The notes under the pieces were generated by a model. That model had not been told where the DNA came from. It saw nothing but the letters and a program-made list of their open reading frames with translations, and did not search any database. A stretch of DNA of 64,000 nucleotides from Amulumruptor sp947039275. GTDB lineage: Bacteria; Bacteroidota; Bacteroidia; Bacteroidales; Muribaculaceae. This document shows, piece after piece, positions 8,412-17,167 of this stretch (positions are counted from its first letter, which is position 1; each line of letters begins with the position of its first letter). The stretch covers positions 18,829-82,828 of the forward strand of contig CAMQYL010000011.1 of assembly GCA_947039275.1 (NCBI GenBank), in the 5' to 3' direction. The position numbers and the translations under genes were made by a program.

Positions 8412-10118
8412 TCAGATGTCCTGATAATCCACGTTGCCGCTGCTGCGGTAGGTAATGAGCATCAGACGTTCGTTGTACCATCCGGCGTCAGGGTTGTCTG
8501 AAGCCTTGCGAAATTTGAAGCCGTTTTGCACACCCTGATAGGGGGGGATGTCACCCGTGAGGTCCCCATTGCCTGACTTGAGCGAGCGCAGCAGGAATAT
8601 GCCGCAATCGAAGCCCATGATGCCCGGACGGGGAACTGAAGGACTGATCTGTGTGCCATACTTTTCCTTATAAGACTCTATGACATGCTTGGTGTAGCGG
8701 TCATCGCTGTCATCAACGAAGCGTGAGTAATATGTGGCATTTAGCTTGTGTAGATTGTCGAGTGTTTCGCCACGGTAAGTGATCCATTCGGGATAGCCGA
8801 ATATGGTCAGGTCACCTGTGCTGTTTTCCTTGAATTTCAAGATCGCGTCAAGTGTGCGGTTGAGGTCGCGCTGGGAGCCTTGAGTCGGGACAAATACATA
8901 GTCTGTCGATGCTGACAAGGATGCGAGAGCATCGGCTGACAAGTCACCGGAGTAGGGGATGGTGACGAAATCAATCCCATCGGCTGTCAGTCGTGCTTTT
9001 ATGTCAGTCATGAACTGGTTGCGGTCATTGGAACTTTCATCCTTGACAAGCAGCACAGGAGTGTGATGTTTATACTTATCAATGAATCCTTCCACGGCTT
9101 TGGCATGCATTATATCTTGTGGCACCGAAGCCTGCATCATGGCGGGATTGGTGAGATAGCTCTTGTCACGCACATTGAAGAGGTTAAACACCATCACATC
9201 GTTGGCTCTGCCAAAATCGCCCACTATATCCAATCCTCCCTTAAGGTCGGCTGGGGGGATTATGACCTGCATGTGTTTCATCTCCGGTTTGTCAAGGATG
9301 CTTTTCAGAGTCGCCTCCGAACTTGCCACATCATATGTGGTGACATGGATCGGACGGTCAAGCTCTCGCAGAGTATCTACAGCGAGGAGGAATCCCTTGT
9401 AGAACTCTAAGCTATATTGCGCCTCGCGGCTTTTCTTAGGCGAATCAAGGTCAAATGAAAGCAGCACGGCGATGTCTATGCTTGATGCGTTACGTTTACG
9501 CTGTGAACGTATCTGTGATTCGACACTCCGAACTATCTCATGATTGGTCATGGGCGTCGCTGACTGGCTTGTGCCGGTAGGTGTGGACGGTGTGCTGCCT
9601 GCCTTATCGTCAGCTGGCGGTATGACGAGCGACATGCCGGCTTTGAGACCTGAACGTATGGCAGGGTTGGCATCCATCAGCTGCTCGGTGGTGATGCCGT
9701 AGCGGTGGGATATGCCGTATATTGTTTCGCCTTTGGACACGTCGTGGGTCACAGTGCGCTGGGTGGTGACGGTATTAGAGGTATTAGGGACATTAGAGTC
9801 CTTAGAAGTCTGTGCTGAGGGTGTGCCGTCAGCGAAGTCTTCAGCAGGGAAATACAGTATGTCGTTGGCTTTCAGACCGTCATATACCGTAGGATTGTAG
9901 AATATAATCTGATCCTGGGTCAGTCCGAGTTTGCGGCTCAGAGAATACAGAGTCTCCTTTTTGATTACCTTGTAGCGGTAGTATTTCTTGCCGTTGATAA
10001 ATGTGGTCGGGAGGTCTGTCACAGAAGATGCCATGGCTGACAAGCCTATGGCTGCCGCTGCAATGACCGAAATGACCTGACGGTGAGAATTTCGGAATAT
10101 AGAGGGGAAAATTATCAT
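8412..10118 (-). CDS. LysM-domain protein with periplasmic ligand-binding-like domain
   Basis: This 568-residue exported protein starts with a hydrophobic leader (residues 15-30). It carries two LysM modules, at about 48-91 (YRYKVIKKETLYSLSRKLGL) and 123-167 (THDVSKGETIYGISHRYGIT), separated by a Ser/Thr/Asn linker. LysM binds N-acetylglucosamine in peptidoglycan. Residues about 210-560 resemble a type I periplasmic-binding fold (IDIAVLLSFDLDSP, YKGFLLAVDTLREL, ADYVFVPTQGS-type spacing). Such fusions are common in Bacteroidales and are often annotated as amino-acid ABC substrate-binding proteins, but no ABC genes are near. Its position directly after a class A PBP suggests a cell-wall role; this is inference. 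Confidence 0.8.
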   Translation of the reverse strand: MIIFPSIFRNSHRQVISVIAAAAIGLSAMASSVTDLPTTFINGKKYYRYKVIKKETLYSLSRKLGLTQDQIIFYNPTVYDGLKANDILYFPAEDFADGTPSAQTSKDSNVPNTSNTVTTQRTVTHDVSKGETIYGISHRYGITTEQLMDANPAIRSGLKAGMSLVIPPADDKAGSTPSTPTGTSQSATPMTNHEIVRSVESQIRSQRKRNASSIDIAVLLSFDLDSPKKSREAQYSLEFYKGFLLAVDTLRELDRPIHVTTYDVASSEATLKSILDKPEMKHMQVIIPPADLKGGLDIVGDFGRANDVMVFNLFNVRDKSYLTNPAMMQASVPQDIMHAKAVEGFIDKYKHHTPVLLVKDESSNDRNQFMTDIKARLTADGIDFVTIPYSGDLSADALASLSASTDYVFVPTQGSQRDLNRTLDAILKFKENSTGDLTIFGYPEWITYRGETLDNLHKLNATYYSRFVDDSDDRYTKHVIESYKEKYGTQISPSVPRPGIMGFDCGIFLLRSLKSGNGDLTGDIPPYQGVQNGFKFRKASDNPDAGWYNERLMLITYRSSGNVDYQDI

Positions 10119-10165
10119 GACATTCAGAGATATGATATAGGGGAATGTACCGGCTGGATGGTTTT

Positions 10166-12556
10166 TTAGTCAAACATACCCTCGATGGAGGTTTCTGTAG
10201 CGTTGTTGTCGGCATCAGACATGTCATCGTCCTCGCCGAAGTAGTCTTTGCCGCAGAGGTCTACATCTGCCGGGAATTCAAATTTAGTGGCTTGGCTGTA
10301 GGGAAGGGATTTGTCTCCATAGACTTTCTTCATGAATAATCCATAGATCGGCAATGCCATTGCAGCTCCCTGTCCGTATGCCATGGTGTTGAAGTGGATG
10401 TAGCGCTCGTCGCCTCCCACCCATGTGCCTGCCACAAGCTCAGGGGTGAAGCCCATAAACCATCCGTCGGCATTGTAGTTGGTGGTACCTGTCTTACCGC
10501 CCATCTCGGCAGTGAGATTATAGGGCGGACGACGCACACGCGAGCCTGTACCGCCGCTCACCACATTCATCAGCATCGACAGGATACGGTAATACGCTTT
10601 CTCGCTGATGACTTCGGTATATCGAGGGGTAAACTCGCTGATTATGTTGCCCTGGGCATCGGCTATGGCTGTCACATACATAGGGGCGGCGCGCATGCCC
10701 TTGTTGGCAAAGGCAGTGTACGCGCTGACCATTTCCTGTACCGACACGTCGCATGGACCGAGCGATAGCGACATCACAGGGTCAAGGTGTGAGTTGATGC
10801 CAAAGTTGTGCATCTGGCGAACGAGTTCCGCCGGCGACAGTTCACTTATTAGGCGTGCCGAAATCCAGTTATTGGAGTTGGTCAATGCCCATCTCAGGTC
10901 GACCATCTCGCCTACACGGGCTTTGCCTGCATTGCGCGGCATCCACACGTTGCCGGCTTCGTCGGTGATGACCGGCTGAGTGTTTGAGAACACGTCGCAT
11001 GGGGTGAAACCTTCCTCCATAGCATAGGTGTAGAGGAACGGTTTGACTGTCGAACCGATCTGTCGGCGTCCTGTCGATACCATGTCATATTGGAAGAACG
11101 GGAAGCTCGGACCTCCCACATAGGCTTTCACCGCTCCGGTCTTGGGATCCATAGCCATGAACCCTGTGCGCAGGAATGACTTGTGATAGAGAAGGGAATC
11201 CATCGGGGTCATCACGGTGTCGACGATGCCGGAGTAGCTGAATACCTTCATGTCGCGTGGTGTGCGGAATGCTTCTTCTATCTCCTCACGGCTTTTGCCC
11301 CCTGCCTTCATGGCGCGGTAGCGCTCGGTCTGCTTCATCGCCATCTTGATGAGATGGTTGAGGCGGATTTCACTGATTTCTGCGCGGTTTCCGGTATATG
11401 GACCATACTTGTTGCCGCGTTTTTCGCGGAAGAAAGCCGGCTGGAGGTAGCCACCGAGATGTTCCTGTACTGCCTCCTCGGCATACTGCTGCATGCGGGA
11501 GTCAAGTGTGGTGTATATTTTCAGACCGTCGTTGTATATGTCGTAGCGGCTTCCGTCGGGCTTGGGATTCTTTTCTACCCATCCGTAGAGCGGATTGGTA
11601 GCCCACTGGAGGGAGTCATCGGAGTATTTCTGCATTTCCCACGATGCATATTCGCTCTTGACGGGAAATTTGGCGCGAAGCATGCGGCGAAGTTCCTCGC
11701 GGAAATAGGGCGCTGGTCCAGCCTTATGGTCCACACGGTGGAAGTCCAGCTCTATAGGAAGTGCTTTGAGGGAGTCAGCTTCAGCTTCGGTAAGCATGTC
11801 GGCGGCAAGCATCTGGTCAAACACCACGTTGCGGCGTTCGCGTGTACGCTCGGGATGGCGCACGGGATTGTAGAGCGAGGGGTTCTTGACCATGCCTACG
11901 AGCATGGCAGCTTCCTGTATGTTGAGCTGCGATGGCAGTTTGCCGAAGTATACCCATGCGGCAGACTTGATACCCACGGCGTTGTACAGGAAGTCAAACT
12001 GGTTGAGATACATCTTTATTATCTCATCCTTGCTGTAGTAACGCTCCAGCTTGACCGCAATCATCCACTCTATAGGCTTCTGCATGGCTCGGCTCAATAT
12101 GTTTTCGCTCTTGGGCGAATAGAGCTGCTTGGCAAGCTGCTGGGTGATGGTGGAACCGCCTCCGGCGTTTTTCTGTCCCATCAGCAGCGTCTTGGTGGCA
12201 ACACGCATCAAGGCACGTGCGTCGATGCCTGAATGGTCGCGGAATCGGGAGTCCTCCGTGGCTATCAGGGCATCTGTCACATAGGGTGAGATTTCATCAA
12301 AATCGGCATAAACACGGTTGCCGGTGTTGCGGAAGAAACGACCAAGCTCCTGCCCGTCAGACGAGTATATGACCGACGCGAATTTATCTTGGGGATTTTT
12401 AAGCTGTTCGATATCAGGCATGTACCCTATGACCCCATTATAGATGAGGATGAGGAATACGAGTATGGCGGTTATGGCGAGGCCGAAGCTGACCCACATC
12501 ATCGGGATTAGCCTGCGGACCAAAGGTGTCTTGGTTTTGGGTTTGGCGGATTTCAT
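10166..12556 (-). CDS. Class A penicillin-binding protein (PBP1A-type)
   Basis: A bifunctional murein synthase of 796 residues. A membrane anchor lies near residues 15-42, followed by a GT51 glycosyltransferase domain with catalytic Glu in IATEDSRFRDHSGID (about residue 101) and GGSTITQQLAKQL. The transpeptidase domain has the serine motif GSTVKPF, SxN in TNSNNW, and KTGTTNYNADGWF. The ATG at 12556 is preceded by a strong GGAGAAGGAGA ribosome site, so a 20-residue upstream extension is rejected. It polymerises and cross-links peptidoglycan at the outer face of the inner membrane. It heads an operon with the LysM and barrel genes and ends in an acidic tail (EDDDMSDADNN). Confidence 0.95.
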   Translation of the reverse strand: MKSAKPKTKTPLVRRLIPMMWVSFGLAITAILVFLILIYNGVIGYMPDIEQLKNPQDKFASVIYSSDGQELGRFFRNTGNRVYADFDEISPYVTDALIATEDSRFRDHSGIDARALMRVATKTLLMGQKNAGGGSTITQQLAKQLYSPKSENILSRAMQKPIEWMIAVKLERYYSKDEIIKMYLNQFDFLYNAVGIKSAAWVYFGKLPSQLNIQEAAMLVGMVKNPSLYNPVRHPERTRERRNVVFDQMLAADMLTEAEADSLKALPIELDFHRVDHKAGPAPYFREELRRMLRAKFPVKSEYASWEMQKYSDDSLQWATNPLYGWVEKNPKPDGSRYDIYNDGLKIYTTLDSRMQQYAEEAVQEHLGGYLQPAFFREKRGNKYGPYTGNRAEISEIRLNHLIKMAMKQTERYRAMKAGGKSREEIEEAFRTPRDMKVFSYSGIVDTVMTPMDSLLYHKSFLRTGFMAMDPKTGAVKAYVGGPSFPFFQYDMVSTGRRQIGSTVKPFLYTYAMEEGFTPCDVFSNTQPVITDEAGNVWMPRNAGKARVGEMVDLRWALTNSNNWISARLISELSPAELVRQMHNFGINSHLDPVMSLSLGPCDVSVQEMVSAYTAFANKGMRAAPMYVTAIADAQGNIISEFTPRYTEVISEKAYYRILSMLMNVVSGGTGSRVRRPPYNLTAEMGGKTGTTNYNADGWFMGFTPELVAGTWVGGDERYIHFNTMAYGQGAAMALPIYGLFMKKVYGDKSLPYSQATKFEFPADVDLCGKDYFGEDDDMSDADNNATETSIEGMFD

Positions 12557-12640
12557 TCTCCTTCTCCGGATGTAATAATATGATGTTACATGTCTCGTAC
12601 GAACGCTACAGGCCATGTAGCCTCAAGTAACGATTAAGTG

Positions 12641-12671
12641 CAAAATTAAGCATTATTTCCGACATCCGCAA
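12641..12671 (-). promoter_or_regulatory. Promoter of the PBP1A-LysM-barrel operon
   Basis: On the minus strand TTG (12671-12669), a 20-base spacer and TAATTTTG (12648-12641) fit the Bacteroidota consensus exactly. Transcription would start near 12634, about 78 bases before the PBP start. Confidence 0.7.
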
Positions 12672-12859
12672 TGCGTTTACGCCTAAGCTGCTGTTATGTC
12701 AGCTGTTGTAGACTGTAAATAGCCTGATGTCGCAAAACCATAGGAGTGATAGCTGTGTTATTATATGTGAAGATGTGATAAGATAATCGGTATGATGTGC
12801 CGATATAAGATTCCAAAATTCGAGAAATTAGAGATTAATATATTTACTTGATTACTATC

Positions 12860-14671
12860 ATGAGACATTTTTTACTTTCCATCCTGGCTCTTATGTCAGC
12901 ATCGTTCGTGGCGAATGCTGTGATAAGCGACGACGACAAGGCCCCGATTTTTGACGCGGATGACGGCAGCATCACTGACCCTAACCCGGGTCATGTGTTT
13001 GATGAGTCGAAAAACGATGATGAAACGGCGATGTTTGTGCGTGATTATATCCAGTCAAACTATATCGCAAGGAGCATACCCAGCCCTCTTGATGCTGACT
13101 ATTATCTTGATCTGTTTAAAGACAACAAACTCATTCCTCTTATCTATAATGAAGCTGAGGGATGCTATATGTGTGATGTCCCTGTCCTTGACAGCGAGTG
13201 GAAGATATATGCCAAAGAATATTTTGAAACCACAGATAATAGCCGTGACAAGTATATCTACGGTACAAGCGAGCAGTATGCACCCCAAGGATGTGGAGGT
13301 AGCGCATATTATATGAATTCTACCGAATGGCGTAAAATGTCAAATCCAGGTGCTAACTGCAACATCCAGATTCCTCAGGGAAGCACGAACCAAAACCGCG
13401 TGTTTTATAACTGTACGCTTAAATTCCGTCCGACCAGCGGAAATAACTGGAATGGCGAGTTCATAATGACAGGTACACAGGCTGGTAGTAAGCCTACATT
13501 GGCGATAGAGGGCATTGGCACGGCAATCTCTTCATTTGCCGGCAATGTGGATTTCACCATCAAACCGACGGGTGTGTATGAGCCGGATAAGCAGACATAT
13601 ACCGTGGTGATGTCATATACTGACCGCTACGGTGAGATGCAGTCTGCTACCGTGAACGTTACAGGCTTGACGGGCACATTTAAGAATGTGGCAGTGCTTA
13701 AAGGCGGTGAGGTCACCAGCTTCACGCTTGAGGCATCAGGCACTTCACTTCCTGTGTATAATGACAAGGGTCAATATGACGGAACTACTCAGGATCTGGC
13801 TGCCACCGGGAGTGCCGAGATTACCACTCTCGCCGAACCATATATCATAGGCTCGATCAAAGGCATTGAATGGAGTCCGACAAAACTGCTTACACGGGTA
13901 GAAGATGCTCGTCATAGCGGTTATACGAGGCTGATTGGTGAGGGTACCCCCCTTTGCGAAGTCAATCCGACCAATCAGAATGCCTATACCACATTGGTCT
14001 GGGAGGATGTGCAGTTTATATCAATGGCTCCCAATACGGCTGCCTCAGATGTGATGAGATACCGATTCGTAACGGTATTGCCCACGAGCGCGTCCGACCC
14101 GAATCCGTGGAACTCCGTCAATTCAGGCAAACAATACTTTCCGAAGCCTGGTGCTGTGTATGCGCCTAACACTGTGGCATGTGTGACGAACTCTCAGGAT
14201 AAGGCTGGAGCTGCCACTCAGGAGTGCTACAATATGATCTCCACAATCACGGCGGCAGACGGTGAGACCGAATGGGTGCAGGAATGGTACGATACCTCCT
14301 TTGAAACGGTGATATCTGGGGTGGAGACCGCATGGCGAGCTGATAACAAGACAGCTGATGGTTCTTATACTCTCCCGGGTACAACTTCCACTCAACGTGC
14401 TGCCGATGAGAAACTTGCATATTACGTATATCTCGATATGGCTAACGGCACAGACGGTGGACCGCGTCAGGCGATATATTGGAATTATACTTCTGATCCT
14501 ACGGATATCGACGACGTGTCGCTGGATACGGCAAATCAGACCCCTGATGTGGTGGACGTATATAACATGCAGGGCGTATGCGTTCGCCATGATGTCCCCG
14601 CATCACAGGCTTTGGACAATCTCCCCGAAGGTATATACATCTACGGCGGTCACAAGTACATGGTCCGTTAA
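12860..14671 (+). CDS. Secreted protein of unknown function, possible T9SS cargo
   Basis: I do not recognise the family. The 603-residue product begins with a signal peptide (MRHFLLSILALMSASFVANA) when started at the ATG at 12860. The body is beta-rich with many Thr, Gly, Tyr and Asn residues and few charged helices, as in extracellular proteins. The last 45 residues (VVDVYNMQGVCVRHDVP, then LPEGIYIYGGHKYMVR) resemble the type A C-terminal sorting signal of the type IX secretion system (a YNMQG strand followed by LPxGIYI). sprA and porV, both needed for that system, are in this window. Export by T9SS is inference. It is flanked by a strong hairpin downstream. Confidence 0.7.
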   Translation: MRHFLLSILALMSASFVANAVISDDDKAPIFDADDGSITDPNPGHVFDESKNDDETAMFVRDYIQSNYIARSIPSPLDADYYLDLFKDNKLIPLIYNEAEGCYMCDVPVLDSEWKIYAKEYFETTDNSRDKYIYGTSEQYAPQGCGGSAYYMNSTEWRKMSNPGANCNIQIPQGSTNQNRVFYNCTLKFRPTSGNNWNGEFIMTGTQAGSKPTLAIEGIGTAISSFAGNVDFTIKPTGVYEPDKQTYTVVMSYTDRYGEMQSATVNVTGLTGTFKNVAVLKGGEVTSFTLEASGTSLPVYNDKGQYDGTTQDLAATGSAEITTLAEPYIIGSIKGIEWSPTKLLTRVEDARHSGYTRLIGEGTPLCEVNPTNQNAYTTLVWEDVQFISMAPNTAASDVMRYRFVTVLPTSASDPNPWNSVNSGKQYFPKPGAVYAPNTVACVTNSQDKAGAATQECYNMISTITAADGETEWVQEWYDTSFETVISGVETAWRADNKTADGSYTLPGTTSTQRAADEKLAYYVYLDMANGTDGGPRQAIYWNYTSDPTDIDDVSLDTANQTPDVVDVYNMQGVCVRHDVPASQALDNLPEGIYIYGGHKYMVR

Positions 14672-14697
14672 TACAGATATAACGCCAATGAATCAGC

Positions 14698-14727
14698 AAC
14701 CCCTGACCGCGGAAGCGGTCAGGGGTT
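14698..14727 (+). terminator. Hairpin terminator after the secreted-protein gene
   Basis: AACCCCTGACCGC, a GGAA tetraloop and GCGGTCAGGGGTT form a perfect 13-bp stem 26 bases after the stop codon. The downstream T-run is weak (ATCTTGTTTG), so efficiency is uncertain. It could also serve hflX from the opposite strand. Confidence 0.65.
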
Positions 14728-14741
14728 GTGCTATCTTGTTT

Positions 14742-14767
14742 GTAGGGACATGCCGTGGCATGTCCGC
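14742..14767. repeat. Dispersed palindromic repeat, copy 1
   Basis: The 26-base unit begins GTAGGGACATGCC and ends GGCATGTCCGC. It is itself nearly palindromic (GGACATGCC/GGCATGTCC). It lies between the convergent secreted-protein gene and hflX. Related copies occur near 18286, 22520, 22850, 22889, 60946, 61005 and 63932. Confidence 0.8.
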
Positions 14768-14787
14768 CAGAAGGCTATGCTCCACCC

Positions 14788-16011
14788 TCAGCTGAGCTCT
14801 TCTTCGTCGTATTTCTGATAGAGGAGGTCGTTGTATGGGAAACGCGAAAGGTGTATCTCTCTGGCTTTCTCGTAGAGCAGACGCCGCAGCTCGTCGATGT
14901 TTGTCCCTTCTTTGGCTGAGATAAACACGCAGTTGTCGTTCATGCGGTTCATCCATGTGGCTTTCAGCTCGTCAAGGGATATGTTTTCGCGTGTGCGCGG
15001 CGTAAGGTCATCCTCCTCCTTGGGTTGATATGAAAAAGCATCTATCTTGTTGAATACCATGATGACAGGCTTCTCGGCACCCTTGCAGAGGTCGTTGAGA
15101 GTCTTGTTGACCACCTCTATCTGGTCTTCGAAAGTTGGGTGTGAGATATCCACCACATGCACCAGTATGTCGGCTTCGCGCACCTCGTCAAGGGTGGATT
15201 TGAAGGAGTCCACCAAGTGCGTGGGGAGTTTGCGGATGAATCCTACTGTATCTGTCAGCAGAAACGGCAGATTTTCGATGGTCACTTTGCGCACGGTGGT
15301 GTCAAGGGTGGCAAACAGCTTGTTTTCGGCGAACACTTCGCTTTTGCTCAGCAGGTTCATCAGCGTGGACTTGCCCACGTTGGTGTAACCCACAAGTGCC
15401 ACGCGTGTCAGCTTGCCGCGGTTCTTGCGCTGTATGGATTTCTGCTTGTCTATGCTCTTGAGCTCCTCCTTGAGGCGCGATATGCGGTCGAGGATGATGC
15501 GTCGGTCGGTCTCTATCTGTGTCTCGCCAGGTCCGCGCATGCCTATGCCGCCTCGCTGACGTTCGAGGTGGGTCCACATGCGTGTCAGTCGGGGAAGCAG
15601 GTACTGATACTGCGCCAGCTCCACCTGGGTCTTGGCATTGGCGGTCTGTGCGCGCTTGGCGAATATGTCGAGGATGAGGCTTGTGCGGTCGAGTATCTTG
15701 ACTTTCAGCTCAGCCTCTATGTTGCTGACCTGCTTGCTTGTCAGATCGTCGTCAAATATCGCCATGCCTATGTCGTTGGTTTCGATATACTCGCGTATCT
15801 CGTCCAGTTTTCCTTTGCCTACGAAAGTGCGTGGGTTGGGGTAGTCGAGTTTCTGGGTGAACGTTTTGACAGTGTCGGCTCCAGCGGTGTCTGCCAGAAA
15901 CTCCAGCTCGTCAAGATACTCTTTCGCCTTGGTCTCGCTTTGCGTAGGAGTGACCAGACCCACAAGCACTGCCCGCTCGGTCACCTCCTTATTTAATATC
16001 ATGTCTTTCAT
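14788..16011 (-). CDS. hflX: Ribosome-associated GTPase HflX
   Basis: HflX is a GTPase that binds the 50S subunit and splits stalled or hibernating ribosomes. The 407-residue protein has the N-terminal HflX domain (LDYPNPRTFVGKGKLDEIR, DDDLTSKQVSNIE) and the middle RGGIGMRGPGETQIETDRR motif. The GTPase domain follows, with P-loop GYTNVGKSTLMN, G3 DTVGFIRKLP and G4 NKID. It ends with a short acidic tail. Two ATGs three codons apart are possible starts. A 62-residue gene lies 49 bases upstream on the same strand and may share its transcript. Confidence 0.96.
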   Translation of the reverse strand: MKDMILNKEVTERAVLVGLVTPTQSETKAKEYLDELEFLADTAGADTVKTFTQKLDYPNPRTFVGKGKLDEIREYIETNDIGMAIFDDDLTSKQVSNIEAELKVKILDRTSLILDIFAKRAQTANAKTQVELAQYQYLLPRLTRMWTHLERQRGGIGMRGPGETQIETDRRIILDRISRLKEELKSIDKQKSIQRKNRGKLTRVALVGYTNVGKSTLMNLLSKSEVFAENKLFATLDTTVRKVTIENLPFLLTDTVGFIRKLPTHLVDSFKSTLDEVREADILVHVVDISHPTFEDQIEVVNKTLNDLCKGAEKPVIMVFNKIDAFSYQPKEEDDLTPRTRENISLDELKATWMNRMNDNCVFISAKEGTNIDELRRLLYEKAREIHLSRFPYNDLLYQKYDEEELS

Positions 16012-16060
16012 ATCATGCTCGTGTCAGAAATAACATATGATAGGATTACAGATGAATCTT

Positions 16061-16249
16061 TCACCCTTTCTTATGGATGCCGTATAGGACTTGGGCTTTT
16101 TTCGCACTGATGTGTATTGCTTGACCGGTGCTATCAGCAATCACCACACTTTCGTCTAATTTGACTTTGCGCTCAATCATCAGCCGTTGTGCCTTGTGCA
16201 CCCCGTCTCTGATTTTCTGTACCATTATCATCTTATCCTGTTCTGACAT
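16061..16249 (-). CDS. Small conserved-looking protein, 62 aa, unknown
   Basis: I do not recognise this family. The product is 62 residues, has no signal peptide or membrane segment, and is rich in Lys, Ile and Val. The N-terminal half looks helical (KIRDGVHKAQRLMIERK). The second half (VIADSTGQAIHISAKKA) could form a short beta-hairpin. It lies 49 bases upstream of hflX in the same direction, with a candidate -7 box TACTTTTG at 16295-16288 on the minus strand. Coding is supported by an ATG, ordinary codon use and the tight spacing, not by homology. Confidence 0.6.
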   Translation of the reverse strand: MSEQDKMIMVQKIRDGVHKAQRLMIERKVKLDESVVIADSTGQAIHISAKKAQVLYGIHKKG

Positions 16250-16306
16250 TGTATTTGATTATATGCAGATATAACAATCTGCACCTACAAAAGTACGCAA
16301 AAAATC

Positions 16307-16440
16307 TTATATAACTGATTGTCGGTTCTGCTTGTCCCATTGGCCGTCCTGACCTGTGCCGTTGGGCATGAGCTTGACTGCAAAGGCTATGGAGGATTGC
16401 CGTTTGGTGGGCACGCCGCTGTCAAGCCTACTGATGCAAA
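16307..16440 (-). pseudogene. Possible 3' remnant of a lost gene
   Basis: Within the 332-base space 16250-16581, an open minus-strand frame of about 44 codons without a start codon ends in TAA at 16307. It reads like the C-terminus of a real protein (LDSGVPTKRQSSIAFAVKLM, then a Gly/Gln/Asp-rich end). It is cut off next to the inverted repeat CAAATATCCGAAT. I cannot name the parent gene and this may be chance. The rest of the space holds a candidate -7 box for the small gene and the rpsT promoter. Confidence 0.25.
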
Positions 16441-16514
16441 TATCCGAATTAGTTTGCAATCAGACAAATTATGTCCGTTAAAACGGTTCTATTTGTAAAA
16501 GGATGTTAATAAAT

Positions 16515-16545
16515 TTGCGTATTCGGATATTTGGGCGTATATTTG
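16515..16545 (+). promoter_or_regulatory. Promoter of the tRNA-Glu/rpsT unit
   Basis: TTG (16515-16517), a 20-base spacer and TATATTTG (16538-16545) match the Bacteroidota consensus. The predicted start near 16552 is 30 bases before the tRNA. The spacer contains ATTCGGATATTTG, the mirror of CAAATATCCGAAT at 16437-16449, which could be an operator. Confidence 0.75.
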
Positions 16546-16581
16546 CAGTCGCTTTTGGTGACAAGCCGGAGCGATTGTGTT

Positions 16582-16653
16582 GGCCCATTCGTCTATCGGC
16601 TAGGACGCAAGATTTTCATTCTTGAAAGAGGAGTTCGATTCTCCTATGGGCTA
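16582..16653 (+). tRNA. tRNA-Glu (anticodon TTC), copy 1
   Basis: The acceptor arm GGCCCAT pairs with ATGGGCT, with a G-U first pair. The anticodon stem CAAGA/TCTTG encloses TTTTCAT with anticodon TTC. The T-arm AGGAG/CTCCT encloses TTCGATT. CCA is not encoded. It lies 55 bases before rpsT and is identical to the copy at 17062. Confidence 0.95.
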
Positions 16654-16707
16654 CTAAACAAAAACATTACAACAACAAACAAGCTACAAAAATTACGATT
16701 TTCAACG

Positions 16708-16965
16708 ATGGCAAACCATAAATCATCAGAGAAGAGAATCCGTCAGACTGTGACACGCAACCTTCGCAACCGTTACTATGCCAAGACTGCTCGTAACGCT
16801 GTTCGCGCTCTCCGCAAGCTCACCGATAAGGCTGAAGCTCAGGCACGTTTCGTGAAGGTTGAAGCTATGCTTGACCGTCTTGCTGCTAAGAACACCATCT
16901 CTAAGAACAAGGCTTCAAACCTCAAGAGCAAGCTCGCGCGTCACATCAACAAGCTCTCTGCTTAA
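16708..16965 (+). CDS. rpsT: 30S ribosomal protein S20
   Basis: S20 is a small helical protein that binds 16S rRNA early in 30S assembly. The 85-residue, Lys/Arg/Ala-rich product begins MANHKSSEKRIRQT, diagnostic of S20. It contains RNRYYAKTARNAVRALRKLT and ends with the NKASNLKSKLARHINKL helix. The ATG at 16708 is chosen because the in-frame sequence upstream runs through the tRNA. It is sandwiched between two identical tRNA-Glu genes, and all three probably share the promoter at 16515. Confidence 0.97.
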   Translation: MANHKSSEKRIRQTVTRNLRNRYYAKTARNAVRALRKLTDKAEAQARFVKVEAMLDRLAAKNTISKNKASNLKSKLARHINKLSA

Positions 16966-17061
16966 TCCCGCAGAAAGTTACACGTAACAGCATACCGGCA
17001 CCTGAGACGCATTTTTCGTAGAGTGCAATGCTTTCTTGAAATGTAGGATGGCTGGAAAGTC

Positions 17062-17133
17062 GGCCCATTCGTCTATCGGCTAGGACGCAAGATTTTCATT
17101 CTTGAAAGAGGAGTTCGATTCTCCTATGGGCTA
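17062..17133 (+). tRNA. tRNA-Glu (anticodon TTC), copy 2
   Basis: This copy is identical over its full 72 bases to the copy at 16582, with the same TTC anticodon, T-arm and lack of encoded CCA. It lies 96 bases after rpsT and 34 bases before the next coding start, so its 3' processing must separate it from an mRNA. Confidence 0.95.
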
Positions 17134-17167
17134 CATAAGTAGAATATTAAAGCGCAATCCCTCCGAG

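Noticed and set aside
11183..12232. 349-residue plus-strand open frame
   Set aside because: It is entirely antisense to the PBP1A gene, has no family motif, and its composition mirrors the codon pattern of the real gene.
15157..15996. 279-residue plus-strand open frame
   Set aside because: It is antisense to hflX and has no recognisable domain.
16531..16707. N-terminal extension of rpsT
   Set aside because: The extension reads through the tRNA-Glu gene; S20 proteins start at MANHKS.
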